This document shows, piece by piece, positions 52,096-61,626 of a stretch of 64,000 bases of DNA (position 1 is the stretch's first letter; each line of letters begins with the position of its first letter). The stretch comes from Nocardiopsis sp. N85. GTDB lineage: Bacteria; Actinomycetota; Actinomycetes; Streptosporangiales; Streptosporangiaceae. The position numbers were made by a program, and so were the translations under genes. A model generated the notes under the pieces. It was not told the origin of the DNA and ran no database searches. It saw only the letters and a list, made by a program, of their open reading frames with translations. The stretch lies in NCBI RefSeq assembly GCF_028882275.1, contig NZ_JARBUT010000012.1, forward strand, positions 154,351 through 218,350. Reading direction: 5' to 3'.

Positions 52096-52938
52096 GTGAC
52101 AGCGCGCGAACGGGTCCGTACGATCGTCGACGCCTCCTGGTTCCAGGGCACGGTCGTCTCCCTCATCCTCGTCAACGGCGTCATCCTGGGCGTGGAGACC
52201 TCCACGAGGGTCATGGCCGCCCACGGAGGGCTCCTGCACGCCATCGACCTGTGCATCCTCGCCCTTTTCGTGGTGGAACTGGCCCTGCGGATGTTCGCCC
52301 ACCGCGCGGCGTTCTTCCGCGACCCGTGGAGCTGGTTCGACCTCGTCATCGTCGGCATCGCCCTGCTGCCGGCCTCCGGACCGTTCGCGGTCCTGCGGGT
52401 GCTCCGTGTGCTGCGGGTCCTGCGCCTGCTCTCCGTCATCCCCAGCCTGCGCCACGTCGTCGCCGGGCTGTTCCGGGCGATGCCCGGCATGATGTCGATC
52501 CTGTTCCTGGTGGTCCTGCTGCTGTACGTGTCGGCGGTGATGGCGACCCGGCTGTTCGCGGAGGTCTCCCCGCAGTACTTCGCGGACCTGCCCACCTCCC
52601 TGTTCACGCTGTTCCAGATCGCCACCGCCGACGGATGGGGCACCATCGCCAAGGACGTGATGGAGCACGAGCCGATGGCGTGGGTGTTCTTCGTCGTCTT
52701 CGTGCTCGTGTCGACACTGGTGGCCCTCAACCTGTTCATCGCCGTTGCGGTGGAGGCCCTCGAACGGGACGACGACGAGCCGCCCCGGGGCGGTGGCGAG
52801 GGCCGGGCCGGCCACGGCGGTTCCGGACCCGACGACGAAGGCCCCGAGGGACAGCGCCTCATCCTCGCCGAACTGCGCGCCCTGCGGGCCGAGGTGGCGT
52901 CGTTGCGACGCGAGCGCGAGGGCGTCGGTCCGGGCTGA
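52096..52938 (+). CDS. NaChBac-type voltage-gated cation channel
   Basis: A 280-residue six-helix channel subunit (homotetramer in the family). S1-S3 span about residues 12-93. S4 carries Arg every third residue ([14 protein letters not shown], about 99-112). S5 is near 132-150, the pore-loop filter is T177-A178-D179-G180-W181, and S6 is near 194-221. The filter replaces the NaChBac TLESW with TADGW, so selectivity may differ. A cytosolic linker and coiled coil ([21 protein letters not shown], about 255-275) follow, as in bacterial sodium channels that assemble through this helix. GTG 52096 follows a distant GGAG. Confidence 0.9.
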   Translation: MTARERVRTIVDASWFQGTVVSLILVNGVILGVETSTRVMAAHGGLLHAIDLCILALFVVELALRMFAHRAAFFRDPWSWFDLVIVGIALLPASGPFAVLRVLRVLRVLRLLSVIPSLRHVVAGLFRAMPGMMSILFLVVLLLYVSAVMATRLFAEVSPQYFADLPTSLFTLFQIATADGWGTIAKDVMEHEPMAWVFFVVFVLVSTLVALNLFIAVAVEALERDDDEPPRGGGEGRAGHGGSGPDDEGPEGQRLILAELRALRAEVASLRREREGVGPG

Positions 52939-53108
52939 TCCGTCCCATCCGATGGGACGGATCGGGGAGGACCTGTGGAAAACCCCGCGTTCGGCTCCGG
53001 ACGTGGCAGGGTAAGGATCACAGCCGCAACGCGGAGCGCACGGCGCGGACCGAGCACACGTGTCCCTCGCCCCGCACCTGGACCTTACGGACGACGAGGA
53101 GCGACCGG

Positions 53109-54797
53109 ATGTCTGCCACACCCCTCCCCCGCGCAGAGGGCCCCGGAGAGCGTGCCCGCGCGGCCATCGCCCTGGACCGACGGGACCAGTGGACGGCCCT
53201 GGCCGGGCACCGGGCCCGGCTGACCGGCACGCGTCCGCGCGACCTGTTCGACGCCGACCCCGCGCGGGCCGACCGTTTCACCCTCGACGTCGGCGGCCTG
53301 CACGTCGACTACTCCAAGAACCTCCTCACCGACGAGACCCTGCGTCTCCTGGTGGACCTGGCCGAGGCGACCCGGGTCGCCGAACTGCGCGACGCCATGC
53401 TGCGCGGCGAGCACATCAACCTCACCGAGGACCGGGCCGTGCTGCACACCGCCCTGCGCGCCCCCCGTTCGGCGGTCATCGAGGTCGACGGCCACGACGT
53501 GGTCCCCGGGGTGCACGAGGTCCTGGACCGGATGACGGAGTTCGCCGACGAGGTGCGCTCCCGGCGCTGGGTCGGGCACACCGGGCTGCCCGTGCGGCGG
53601 GTCGTCAACATCGGTATCGGCGGCTCCGACCTGGGCCCGGCCATGGCCTACGACGCGTTGCGCCCCTACACCGACCGGGGGCTGGAGTTCCGGTTCGTGT
53701 CCAACGTCGACGGCGCCGACCTGCACGAGGCGCTGGTGGACGCCGACCCCGCCACCACACTGTTCGTGATCTCCTCCAAGACCTTCACCACGATCGAGAC
53801 CATCACCAACGCCACCGTCGCCCGCCGATGGCTGGTGGATGGACTGGGTGCGGAGGAGGCCGTCTCCCGGCACTTCGTGGCGGTGTCCACCAACACCGAG
53901 GAGGTGACCCGGTTCGGGATCGACACCGACCACATGTTCGGTTTCTGGGACTGGGTGGGCGGTCGCTACTCCTATGACTCGGCCATCGGGCTGTCGCTGA
54001 TGATCGCCATCGGTCCCGAGCGGTTCCGGGAGATGCTCGCAGGGTTCCATCTGATGGACACCCACTTCGCGACCGCGCCCATCGAGCGCAACCTGCCGTT
54101 CCTGCTGGGGCTCATCGGGGTCTGGTACGGCGGTTTCTGGGGGGCGGAGAGCCACGCGGTGCTGCCCTACGCCCATCACATGGCGCGGTTCCCGGCCTAC
54201 CTCCAGCAGCTGGACATGGAGTCCAACGGCAAGTCGGTGCAGCGCGACGGGCGGCCGGTCACCTGGGAGACCGGGCCGATCGTGTGGGGCACCCCGGGCA
54301 CCAACGGACAGCACGCCTACTTCCAGCTGCTGCACCAGGGGACCCGGTTCGTGCCCGCCGACCTCATCGGGTTCGCCGAGCCGGCCCCCGACCTGCCCGA
54401 GGCCCTGGTGCCCCAGCACGACCTGCTCATGGCCAACATGTTCGCCCAGGGGCAGGCGTTGGCCTTCGGTAAGACCGCCGAGGAGGTCGCCGCCGAAGGG
54501 GTGTCGGCCGAACTGGTCCCGCACCGTACCTTCGCGGGCGGGCACCCCACCACCACGATCCTGGCGGAGCGGCTCAGCCCATCGGTGCTGGGGCAACTGG
54601 TCGCCCTGTACGAGCACAAGGTCTTCGTGCAGGGGGCGGTGTGGAACATCAACTCCTTCGACCAGTGGGGGGTGCAGCTGGGCAAGGTGCTGGCCAAGCG
54701 GGTCGAACCCGCGCTCACCGAGGGGGCCGAGGTATCGGGACTGGACGCCTCCACGGCCGCCCTGGTGGCCCGGTACCGCACACTGCGCGGGCGTTAG
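53109..54797 (+). CDS. pgi: Glucose-6-phosphate isomerase
   Basis: A 562-residue glycolytic enzyme interconverting glucose 6-phosphate and fructose 6-phosphate. Family signatures are present: [21 protein letters not shown] (about residues 178-198), the phosphate-binding [19 protein letters not shown] (catalytic Glu), [18 protein letters not shown] and the terminal [13 protein letters not shown]. Full length, with no odd features. GAGGAG lies 7 bases before the ATG. A 9-bp terminator hairpin follows the stop immediately. Confidence 0.97.
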   Translation: MSATPLPRAEGPGERARAAIALDRRDQWTALAGHRARLTGTRPRDLFDADPARADRFTLDVGGLHVDYSKNLLTDETLRLLVDLAEATRVAELRDAMLRGEHINLTEDRAVLHTALRAPRSAVIEVDGHDVVPGVHEVLDRMTEFADEVRSRRWVGHTGLPVRRVVNIGIGGSDLGPAMAYDALRPYTDRGLEFRFVSNVDGADLHEALVDADPATTLFVISSKTFTTIETITNATVARRWLVDGLGAEEAVSRHFVAVSTNTEEVTRFGIDTDHMFGFWDWVGGRYSYDSAIGLSLMIAIGPERFREMLAGFHLMDTHFATAPIERNLPFLLGLIGVWYGGFWGAESHAVLPYAHHMARFPAYLQQLDMESNGKSVQRDGRPVTWETGPIVWGTPGTNGQHAYFQLLHQGTRFVPADLIGFAEPAPDLPEALVPQHDLLMANMFAQGQALAFGKTAEEVAAEGVSAELVPHRTFAGGHPTTTILAERLSPSVLGQLVALYEHKVFVQGAVWNINSFDQWGVQLGKVLAKRVEPALTEGAEVSGLDASTAALVARYRTLRGR

Positions 54798-54798
54798 C

Positions 54799-54829
54799 CC
54801 CGTCATCGCGCGGACCGCGTGATGACGGG
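54799..54829 (+). terminator. pgi terminator
   Basis: CCCGTCATC (54799-54807) pairs with GATGACGGG (54821-54829), with extra GCG/CGC pairing inside. It begins 2 bases after the pgi stop codon. Confidence 0.75.
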
Positions 54830-55395
54830 CGTGGGCCGCGACCCTCCCCTCCCGTGGGGACGCGAGCGCGGCCCGCGACGTGTTCGGGGCTCCGGTGGAA
54901 GGGAGCGTCGGGCCCCACGCGGGGTGCCGGTCCGTGTGGATGGTGCGCGTCTTCGACGCTCGTGCGGTCGGAACCGCTCGGAGCGCGGCCGGGACGCGAC
55001 AGGGCGGGCGGGTGTGCCGCGCGCGGGGGACGCGGGTCCGGGTGGGTGCCGTGCGCCGGAGGCGGTGCGCTGGGACAACGGCCGTACAGGGGCGCCGCCA
55101 CAGGAGAAGGTACCGGGAGCCGAAAGGGATCGTGTTTTTCGGTCAGGACACGTGGGGGGAGAACGCCGTCGTTAAATCCTCGCCGTGGGTGAGGAGGGCA
55201 GGTGGGTCGTGCCGGGAAGGGTCCCGTTCTGCTCAGAGAAACGGTCCAATGATGAAACATCATGACCTGAGCCGGACAATTCAAGCATTGAGCGGTGCAT
55301 TGCCGTTACGGTTCCAAGGGTCCGTCGGAATCGTTTCCGGTACCGGTGGATGGAAATGCCTTCCCGCTTTTTCCCATGATCTTCGGAGGATCATC
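54830..55395. other. Intergenic region before the SH3 gene
   Basis: These 566 bases become A/T-richer from about 55120 and must hold the promoter of the secreted protein. The hairpin ATGATC/GATCAT at 55376-55394 places the Shine-Dalgarno GGAG in its loop. I compared it with c-di-AMP (ydaO) riboswitch patterns and could not support one. Confidence 0.45.
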
Positions 55396-55740
55396 GTGAC
55401 CACGCCCCCCAAGCGTTCGCTCTCACGCTCGCTCGCCGCGATCGCCCTGTCCGCCGTCACCGTCGTCGGTGGTCTGGCGTTGGCCTCCCCGGCGCAGGCC
55501 ACCGCCGCCCCCCAGGAGGCCTCGGCCTCCCAGGTCCTGTGCCCCTACCGTGTCACCGTCGACGGGCTGCGCGTCCGCAGCGGCCCCGGCACCAACCACC
55601 CCGCCGTCGGCTGGCTGGGCATCAACTCCATCGTGTCGGCCACCTCCACGGTCCAGAACGGGTTCCGCCAGCTCGCCGGGACCAACCGCTGGGCCTCCAA
55701 CCAGTACCTGAGCCGCACCAGCGGGCAGTGCATGGTCTGA
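55396..55740 (+). CDS. Small secreted SH3-domain protein
   Basis: A 114-residue exported protein. It has an N-terminal signal peptide (positively charged KRSLSR, hydrophobic AAIALSAVTVVGGLALA, cleavage after AQA near residue 35). A bacterial SH3-like domain follows (YRVTVDGLRVRSGPGTNHPAVGWLGINSIVSATSTVQNGFRQLAG, about 50-95). Two Cys (near residues 49 and 112) could form a disulphide. Such domains bind cell-wall peptides; no catalytic domain is attached, so it may be an inhibitor or wall-binding factor. The GTG start follows GGAGG. Confidence 0.88.
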   Translation: MTTPPKRSLSRSLAAIALSAVTVVGGLALASPAQATAAPQEASASQVLCPYRVTVDGLRVRSGPGTNHPAVGWLGINSIVSATSTVQNGFRQLAGTNRWASNQYLSRTSGQCMV

Positions 55741-55942
55741 CGGACCCCTTTTCGCGCGCCGTCCTTTTCCGTGTGCTCCTCGCGCGCACCGCTTCCTTTC
55801 CGCCCTCCTTTTCGAAGCACTCTTTCCTGCCGTTCCCCATCCGGTGGGGAACGGGGCGCGGGGTCCCGCGCGTCCCCGCCCGGGGTGCGCGGAGGGTCGA
55901 CCGGCCGCCGGGGAGACGACGTGTCGGCCGTTCGGGTCGGCG

Positions 55943-55972
55943 CCGGCCGGGGACCCCAGGGTCCCCGGCCGG
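55943..55972. terminator. Strong GC-rich hairpin
   Basis: Two perfect 14-base arms (55943-55956 and 55959-55972) flank CA. It lies about 200 bases after the SH3 stop and probably terminates that transcript. Confidence 0.6.
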
Positions 55973-56107
55973 TGGTGTGCCCGGGGTCGTGAGGAGGCCG
56001 AGGGTCCGACGCCGACGGGTCGGCGGGACACCACCCGGGCGCGGACGGGGACGGTGCCCTGCGGTCGGCGCGGATGTTGGAAATGGACACGCCATTCGTG
56101 CAAGCTC

Positions 56108-56129
56108 TACGTAGTCGATCTACTACGTA
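56108..56129. promoter_or_regulatory. Inverted repeat TACGTAGT-n6-ACTACGTA upstream of the ABC transporter
   Basis: The two 8-base arms are exact inverted repeats and are A/T-rich in a GC-rich context, 27 bases before the permease ATG. The size and position fit an operator; the regulator is not in view. Confidence 0.55.
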
Positions 56130-56156
56130 AAGCGATCTACGGGGGCAGTGCCGCAC

Positions 56157-57185
56157 ATGACCGCGCCGATGGACGCGCCGGAGTCCTCCCAGCACGCCGA
56201 CCCCGAAGCGGTGGTCGCCGGGGCGAAGAACGCCGCGAGCCGATCCCTGCGCCAGATCGCCTGGCAACGGTTCCGCAAGGACAAGGTCGGTATGGCCGGC
56301 GGGATCGTCGTCATCCTGCTCATCCTCGTCGCGATCTTCGCCCCGCTGCTGACCGCCTGGTTCGGCCACCCGCCCAACCAGTTCAACCAGCAGATGATCG
56401 ACCCGGCCACCGGCGGCGTCCTGCTCGACCCCGACGACCCCGTGCCGGGGATGCTGGACCCCTGGGGCGGCATCGGCGCCGATCACCTCCTGGGCGTCGA
56501 GCCCGTCAACGGCCGCGACCTCTTCAGCCGTATCGTCCACGGCGCCCGCACCTCTCTCCTGGTCGCCACCGTCGCCACCGTCGTGTGCGTCGTCATCGGC
56601 ACCGTTCTCGGCGTCGTCGCCGGTTACTTCGGCGGCTGGGTCGACACCGTCATCAGCCGGGCCATGGACATCTTCCTGGCCTTCCCGCTGCTGCTGTTCG
56701 CCATCGCCCTGGTCGGCGTCATCCCCGACGGAGCGTTCGGCCTCACCGGCAACGGACTGCGCATCGGTGTCCTGATCTTCATCATCGGCTTCTTCAACTG
56801 GCCCTACATCGGCCGCATCGTGCGCGGGCAGACCCTGACCCTCAAGGAGCGCGAGTTCATCGAGGCCGCCCGCAGCCTCGGCGCGGGAAGCCCCCACATC
56901 GTCTTCCGGGAGATCCTGCCCAACCTCGTCACCCCCATCCTCGTCTACTCCACACTGCTCATCCCCACGAACATCCTCTTCGAGGCGGCCCTGAGCTTCC
57001 TCGGCGTCGGCGTCAACCCGCCCACGGCCACCTGGGGCGGCATGTTGGAGAACGCTCTGCGCTTCTACACCATCGCTCCGCACTTCGTGATCATCCCGGG
57101 CCTGGCCATCTTCATCACCGTGCTCGCCTTCAACCTGTTCGGTGACGGCCTGCGCGACGCCTTCGACCCGCGTTCCTCCGACTGA
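56157..57185 (+). CDS. Peptide/nickel-type ABC transporter permease (DppC-like)
   Basis: A 342-residue inner-membrane permease. An N-terminal cytosolic segment precedes a first helix (MAGGIVVILLILVAIFAPLLTAWF). A periplasmic loop containing LGVEPVNGRDLFSRIVHGAR (OppC_N signature) and five further helices follow. The EAA loop that docks the ATPase is EAARSLGAGSPHIVFREILPN (about residues 237-257). I preferred the ATG at 56157; a GTG 9 bases earlier is in frame but too close to the GGGGG site. The substrate-binding protein follows after 91 bases. Confidence 0.92.
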   Translation: MTAPMDAPESSQHADPEAVVAGAKNAASRSLRQIAWQRFRKDKVGMAGGIVVILLILVAIFAPLLTAWFGHPPNQFNQQMIDPATGGVLLDPDDPVPGMLDPWGGIGADHLLGVEPVNGRDLFSRIVHGARTSLLVATVATVVCVVIGTVLGVVAGYFGGWVDTVISRAMDIFLAFPLLLFAIALVGVIPDGAFGLTGNGLRIGVLIFIIGFFNWPYIGRIVRGQTLTLKEREFIEAARSLGAGSPHIVFREILPNLVTPILVYSTLLIPTNILFEAALSFLGVGVNPPTATWGGMLENALRFYTIAPHFVIIPGLAIFITVLAFNLFGDGLRDAFDPRSSD

Positions 57186-57276
57186 CGGACCCGCCCGTTC
57201 GCCGTACGCGGCGGGCGGACCCGGTTCTCGACCGTGCTCCGCACGGTTCCCGCAGCAACCCGATCCTGGAGGCAAG

Positions 57277-59073
57277 GTGAACACCCACCACGGCACACCC
57301 GCGACGTTCCGGGGGCGCCGACACGCGGCTCCCGCGGCCGTCGGCACGGCCCTGGTCCTGATGCTGACCGCGTGCGGCGGCGGGGGCGGAGGCGGCGGCG
57401 GAGGGGAGGTCGACGCCGAGTTCAACCAGGCGGAGGCGGAGGTCGTCAATCCGTCCGACCAGACCGGCGGCACCCTCCGGTACGCCATCTCCGCGGACTT
57501 CGACTCCCCGGACCCCGGCAACACCTACTACGCGTTCAGCTGGAACTTCACCCGCTACTACGCGCGCACCCTGCTCACCTACACCGAGGCCCCGGGCGAG
57601 GCCGGCACCGAACTCCAGCCCGACCTGGCCGAGGCGCTGCCCGAGGCCAACGAGGACTCCACCGAGTGGACCGTCCGCCTCAAACAGGGGCTGAGGTACG
57701 AGGACGGGTCGGACATCACCGCCCAGGACGTCAAGTACGCGATCGCCCGCAGCAACTTCGGCGACCAGGCCCTGCCCAACGGGCCCAAGTACTTCCAGCA
57801 GCTCCTGGCGGACAGCGAGGACTACGAGGGGCCCTACGCCGCCGAGGGCGACCCCCTGGACGGCTTCGACGGCATCGAGACCCCGGACGACCACACCCTG
57901 GTCTTCCGTCTCAACAAGAGCTTCTCGGAGTTCCCGTACGTCCTCATCCAGCCGCAGACCGCGCCGGTACCGCCGGACGCCGACCGCGGTGAGCAGTACC
58001 AGAGCCAGGTCGTCTCCTCGGGTCCCTACAAGTTCGACGGGGAGTACCGGCCGGGCGTGTCACTGAACCTGGTCCGCAACGACCAGTGGGACGCCTCCAC
58101 CGACCCCACCCGCGAGGCGCTGCCCGACCGCATCGAGGTGCAGCTGGGCGTCGACCAGAACGAGATCGACCAGCGCCTGGTCAACGGCGAACTCGACGTG
58201 GACATGGCCGGTGTCGGCGTGGGCCCGGCGATGCGCGGCAGCCTCATCACCGATGACGCCCGTCGTGTCAGCGTGGACAACCCGCAGACCAACACCCTGC
58301 GGTACGTCAACATCAGCACCGTGGTCGAGCCGCTGAACGACCCGGCCTGCCGCCAGGCGGTCATGTACGCGGCCGACCGCGACGCCCTGCACCGCGCCTG
58401 GGGCGGTGACAGCGGTGGGGACATCGCCACCCAGATCATGCCCTCGGCCCTGCCCGGCGCCGACCCGGACATCGACCCCTACCCGTCCGACGACGACAAG
58501 GGCGACCTGGAGATGGCCCGCGAGAAGCTGGAGGAGTGCGGGCGGCCCGACGGCTTCTCGACCTCCATCGGCGCCCGCGCGGACCGGCCCTCGGATGTGA
58601 GCACCGCCGAGGCCGTTCAGCAGGCTCTGGAGCGCGTGGGCATCGAGGTCGAGATCAAGCAGTACCCGTCCGACACCTACACCAACACCCAGGCCGGTTC
58701 CCCGGACTTCGTCCACGAGAACGACCTGGGGCTGACGGTCTACGGCTGGGCCCCGGACTGGGCCAGCGGCTACGGCTTCATGAGCAAGATCCTGGACGGC
58801 GACGCCATCCAGGACGCGGGCAACTCCAACATCTCCGAGTTCGACGACGACGAGGTCAACGGCTGGTTCGACGAGGTCGTCACGATCGAGGACCCCGAGG
58901 AGCGGGCCTCGATCTACACACGGATCGACGAGCGGGCCATGGAACAGGCCGTCATCCTGCCGGCGGTGTTCGAGCGCACGGTGATGTACCGGCCGCCGAA
59001 CCTCACCAACGTGTACTACCACGCGGGTTACTCGATGTACGACTACATGTCGCTGGGCACCACCCGGGAGTGA
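57277..59073 (+). CDS. ABC transporter substrate-binding lipoprotein (SBP family 5)
   Basis: A 598-residue exported lipoprotein of the DppA/OppA class. The signal peptide ends at LTAC with C33 as the lipid anchor, followed immediately by ten consecutive Gly. The SBP_bac_5 domain includes LQPDLAEALPEANEDSTEWTVRLKQGLRYEDGSDITAQDVKYAI and the later YGWAPDWASGYGFM substrate-pocket region. It captures peptides or similar ligands for the permeases at 56157 and 62859. GGAGG precedes the GTG start. After its stop come a CRISPR-like fragment and a hairpin. Confidence 0.93.
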   Translation: MNTHHGTPATFRGRRHAAPAAVGTALVLMLTACGGGGGGGGGGEVDAEFNQAEAEVVNPSDQTGGTLRYAISADFDSPDPGNTYYAFSWNFTRYYARTLLTYTEAPGEAGTELQPDLAEALPEANEDSTEWTVRLKQGLRYEDGSDITAQDVKYAIARSNFGDQALPNGPKYFQQLLADSEDYEGPYAAEGDPLDGFDGIETPDDHTLVFRLNKSFSEFPYVLIQPQTAPVPPDADRGEQYQSQVVSSGPYKFDGEYRPGVSLNLVRNDQWDASTDPTREALPDRIEVQLGVDQNEIDQRLVNGELDVDMAGVGVGPAMRGSLITDDARRVSVDNPQTNTLRYVNISTVVEPLNDPACRQAVMYAADRDALHRAWGGDSGGDIATQIMPSALPGADPDIDPYPSDDDKGDLEMAREKLEECGRPDGFSTSIGARADRPSDVSTAEAVQQALERVGIEVEIKQYPSDTYTNTQAGSPDFVHENDLGLTVYGWAPDWASGYGFMSKILDGDAIQDAGNSNISEFDDDEVNGWFDEVVTIEDPEERASIYTRIDERAMEQAVILPAVFERTVMYRPPNLTNVYYHAGYSMYDYMSLGTTRE

Positions 59074-59093
59074 GAACCAGTAGGTAGGACAGC

Positions 59094-59183
59094 GGGACCG
59101 TTCCCGCGTACGCGGGGCTCGGCCCTCCCGCGACGACCACCGTGCCGCGCACCCGGGATCATCCCCGCGTGCGCGGCGCTCGT
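59094..59183. CRISPR. Two-repeat CRISPR-like remnant (type I-E repeat style)
   Basis: GGGACCGTTCCCGCGTACGC (from 59094) and GGGATCATCCCCGCGTGCGC (from 59155) begin 29-base repeats that are exactly 61 bases apart, leaving a 32-base spacer (59123-59154). That period is typical of type I-E arrays, and the sequence resembles actinomycete I-E repeats. The repeats differ at several positions including the 3' end. No third repeat occurs one period on either side, and no cas genes are in the window. It could be a decayed array or a chance pair of hairpins. Confidence 0.45.
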
Positions 59184-59201
59184 GCTTGATGACCTGCGTC
59201 A

Positions 59202-59223
59202 ACGCGGAGCGTTGGCTCCGCGT
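59202..59223. terminator. Hairpin after the substrate-binding protein gene
   Basis: ACGCGGAGC and GCTCCGCGT form a perfect 9-bp stem with a GTTG loop, about 130 bases after the lipoprotein stop. Confidence 0.6.
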
Positions 59224-59370
59224 CATGTGGCCTCGCGGTAGGGCGCACGAGGGCGCGGAGGCCCCGAAGGGGCAGCCGAGGTGAAAGATGTGGGCGCGGG
59301 GGCGATGAGTTCGAAGGTGGATGGGGGTCGGAACGGGAGAGGTCGGAAGACGTAGGGAAAGGGAGTGCTC

Positions 59371-59799
59371 ATGTCCTCGGGTGATGTCGATGGGATCGTT
59401 CTGAGCCTGCCGATCGCGGATCGGATGCGGGCGATGGTGTTCTACCGGGAGGTGTTCGGGTTCGAGGCGCTGGGCGAGCCGGCCGAGGACGGGGTGCCGG
59501 AGCCGTTGCGGTTCGAGATCGGTGAGCGGACGCGGCTGATGCTCATTCCTTCGGGAGGGTTCGGCTGGGTTCTGGGGGAAGGGCGTGAGGTCGCACCGGC
59601 GAAGTCGCACGAAGTGCTGCTGAGTTTGACGGTCGGCGCACACAGCGCGGTCGATGATGTGATCGGGCGGGCCCGGCGGGCCGGGGGTGAGATCGTTGCG
59701 GAGCCTCAGCAGCAGCCGTGGGGGTACACGGGTGTCTGCGCAGACCTGGACGGCCATCTCTGGCAGGTCATCGTCGCGGCTGCCGCCACCTCCTCATGA
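59371..59799 (+). CDS. VOC/glyoxalase-family protein
   Basis: A 142-residue single-domain vicinal-oxygen-chelate fold protein: IVLSLPIADRMRAMVFYREVFGFEALGEP at the start, LRFEIGERTRLMLIP, then a second half AVDDVIGRARRAGGEIVAEPQQQPWGYTGVCADLDGHLWQVIVA. The second half retains an acidic metal-type position (DLDGHLW), but the expected first-half His is not obvious, so it may be a binding protein rather than an enzyme. GGGAG precedes the ATG. Confidence 0.85.
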   Translation: MSSGDVDGIVLSLPIADRMRAMVFYREVFGFEALGEPAEDGVPEPLRFEIGERTRLMLIPSGGFGWVLGEGREVAPAKSHEVLLSLTVGAHSAVDDVIGRARRAGGEIVAEPQQQPWGYTGVCADLDGHLWQVIVAAAATSS

Positions 59800-59819
59800 G
59801 TTCGGGGTGGAGACCGGAG

Positions 59820-59843
59820 GCGGCCTCCACCCCCGGAGGCCGC
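59820..59843 (+). terminator. Terminator of the VOC gene
   Basis: GCGGCCTCC and GGAGGCCGC form a perfect 9-bp stem around ACCCCC, starting 21 bases after the stop. Confidence 0.75.
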
Positions 59844-60264
59844 GGATGTCGCCCCGGGCGGGGCGTGACGTCGGCATGTCGGCGGAGGTGTTCCTGGAAC
59901 CGGTCGGGGTGGGACCGTGGTGGGGTCGGCCGGGTCAGGGCGGACCGCGCTCCGCACCGGTCCGTCCCCGGGTGCGCGGCACCGGTGTCCGTCCCGGTGG
60001 GCGTGGCCAAGAGGTCACGGCAGCGGTTCAAGCCCTGTCGTCTGTCTGAATGAACTGCGAGGACGCGACCGAGAGGAAGTCACACCACTCCAGGGGGCAT
60101 GCCCCCGCTCCTCGGTGCGGCCCGGGAACAGAACCGTGCTCGGATACCGTTCCGATCACAGGGGCGACCGTCCCCTCATCCGGGGCCGTCCCGGCGGCGT
60201 CGTCCCCACCCTCGTGAGCGGGTGATGGCGATGTGCGCCGTTCATCCGCCCCACCCGCGCCTTC
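59844..60264. other. Intergenic region before the SpoIIE-type gene
   Basis: These 421 bases hold the presumed promoter of the phosphatase/B12 operon. No motif or gene could be assigned with confidence. Confidence 0.4.
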
Positions 60265-61626
60265 ATGGGGAGCAAGGTATTGCCGCCGCCCGGAACCGAT
60301 GAATCCGTGCCGTCGGCCGACGGGGGAGGACCCACGTCCTTCCGGTCGGTCGTCTCGACCCTGCGGTCCGACCCGTCGGGTATCGCGCTGGTGCGCGAGT
60401 CCCTCCGCGGACTGGCGGGGGTGCTGCATCCCGAACGCCTCACCGAACGGGCGGTCCGCCTGCCGCTCGACTCCATCGCCGACGTCTGCGTGCTCTTCGC
60501 CGGTCGCCCCGGCGGTTCGCCGCGGTGGACGGCCGGGGTGTCCGGTCGGGAGAACGGCGGTGACGGCGTGGTGGTGCGCGGACGCTGGTCCGCCGAGACC
60601 GCCTCGGCCGCCCCGTGGCTGACCGAGGGGGCGGAATCCGGTCCGGACGCCGTGGACCTCCCCCCTGGAGACCCGGCGGAAGGGCTGCTGCGCGAGGTGA
60701 CCGGACGGGAGATCTCGGGTCAGATCCGGGTGGTCCCCCTGCCCGGCCTCGCGGGCGCGTTCGGTGCCCTGCTCTGGTATCGCCGGTACGGCCGCTTCAC
60801 CCCGTCGGAGGCGGACCTGCTCTCCGAGTACGCCGAGAGGGTCGGCTCCGCGCTGGGATCGGCCCACCTCTACCAGTACCAGGCACGGACCGCCACCACC
60901 CTCAAGGCCGCCTTGGTGCCCGAACCGCTGCCTCGGGTGGACCGGGTGGAGCTGGGCTCCTCCTTCCGCTCGGCGTTCGAGGCCGAGCGCATCGGCGGCG
61001 ACTTCTACGAGGTGGAGGACGCGGGGGACCTGATCCACTTCTCCTTCGGGGACGTGTGCGGCAAGGGCAACGACGCCGCCGTGCTCACCGGGCTCATCCG
61101 CCAGTCCCTCCAGGCGCTGCGTCTGGTGGAGACCGCGCCGCTGCGCCTGTTGGAGCTGCTCAACGTCCTGCTCCTGCGCACCGACCCGGAGAAGTTCAGC
61201 ACCATGGTGCTGGGCACGGCACGGCCGCTGCCCGGCGGAGGGCTGCGGATTCGCGCGGCGGGGGGCGGTCACCCCGCCCCCCTGGTGGTGGGGGTCGACG
61301 GCACGGTCCGGGAGTTCGCGCCGGGCGGGATCTTCGTCGGCGCGATCGAGGAGGCGGTCTTCCGCGAGGCCGAGACCGACCTGGCCTCGGGGGAGGCCAT
61401 GGTGGTGTACAGCGACGGGGTCACCGAGGCCCGCAACCCCCTGCTGGACGGGGAGATGCTCGGGGAGGAGAGACTGGCCCGCCTACTGGCCGAGTGCGGC
61501 GGCATGCCCGCCCCGGCCATCGCCGACCGGGTCGCCCAGGCGGTGGGCGACTGGTTGGGCGGAGCCGAACACGACGACATCACGGTCCTGGTGCTCCAGG
61601 CCGTGGCCACCCCGGGTACCTCCTGA
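60265..61626 (+). CDS. PP2C/SpoIIE-type serine phosphatase with GAF-like N-terminus
   Basis: A 453-residue cytosolic phosphatase. Residues about 40-205 look like a degenerate GAF sensory domain (LPLDSIADVCVLFAG, then FTPSEADLLSEYAERVGSAL). The PP2C/SpoIIE catalytic domain follows (about 225-450), with metal-binding acids in ERIGGDFYEVED, FSFGDVCGKGNDAAVLTGLIR, VVYSDGVTEARN and EHDDITVLVL. This class dephosphorylates anti-sigma antagonists in partner-switching pathways. It is translationally coupled to the B12-binding protein (TGATG). No anti-sigma kinase is in the window. A TTG a few codons inside is an alternative start. Confidence 0.9.
   Translation: MGSKVLPPPGTDESVPSADGGGPTSFRSVVSTLRSDPSGIALVRESLRGLAGVLHPERLTERAVRLPLDSIADVCVLFAGRPGGSPRWTAGVSGRENGGDGVVVRGRWSAETASAAPWLTEGAESGPDAVDLPPGDPAEGLLREVTGREISGQIRVVPLPGLAGAFGALLWYRRYGRFTPSEADLLSEYAERVGSALGSAHLYQYQARTATTLKAALVPEPLPRVDRVELGSSFRSAFEAERIGGDFYEVEDAGDLIHFSFGDVCGKGNDAAVLTGLIRQSLQALRLVETAPLRLLELLNVLLLRTDPEKFSTMVLGTARPLPGGGLRIRAAGGGHPAPLVVGVDGTVREFAPGGIFVGAIEEAVFREAETDLASGEAMVVYSDGVTEARNPLLDGEMLGEERLARLLAECGGMPAPAIADRVAQAVGDWLGGAEHDDITVLVLQAVATPGTS

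Larger units (their letters stand above)
55741..56156. other. Intergenic region between the SH3 gene and the ABC transporter
   Basis: These 416 bases contain a strong palindrome at 55943-55972 and an inverted repeat at 56108-56129, described separately. No coding frame is supported. Confidence 0.5.

Noticed and set aside
54880..55395. c-di-AMP (ydaO-type) riboswitch upstream of the SH3-domain gene
   Set aside because: SH3 and wall-hydrolase genes often have one, but I could not find the conserved core pattern in this leader.
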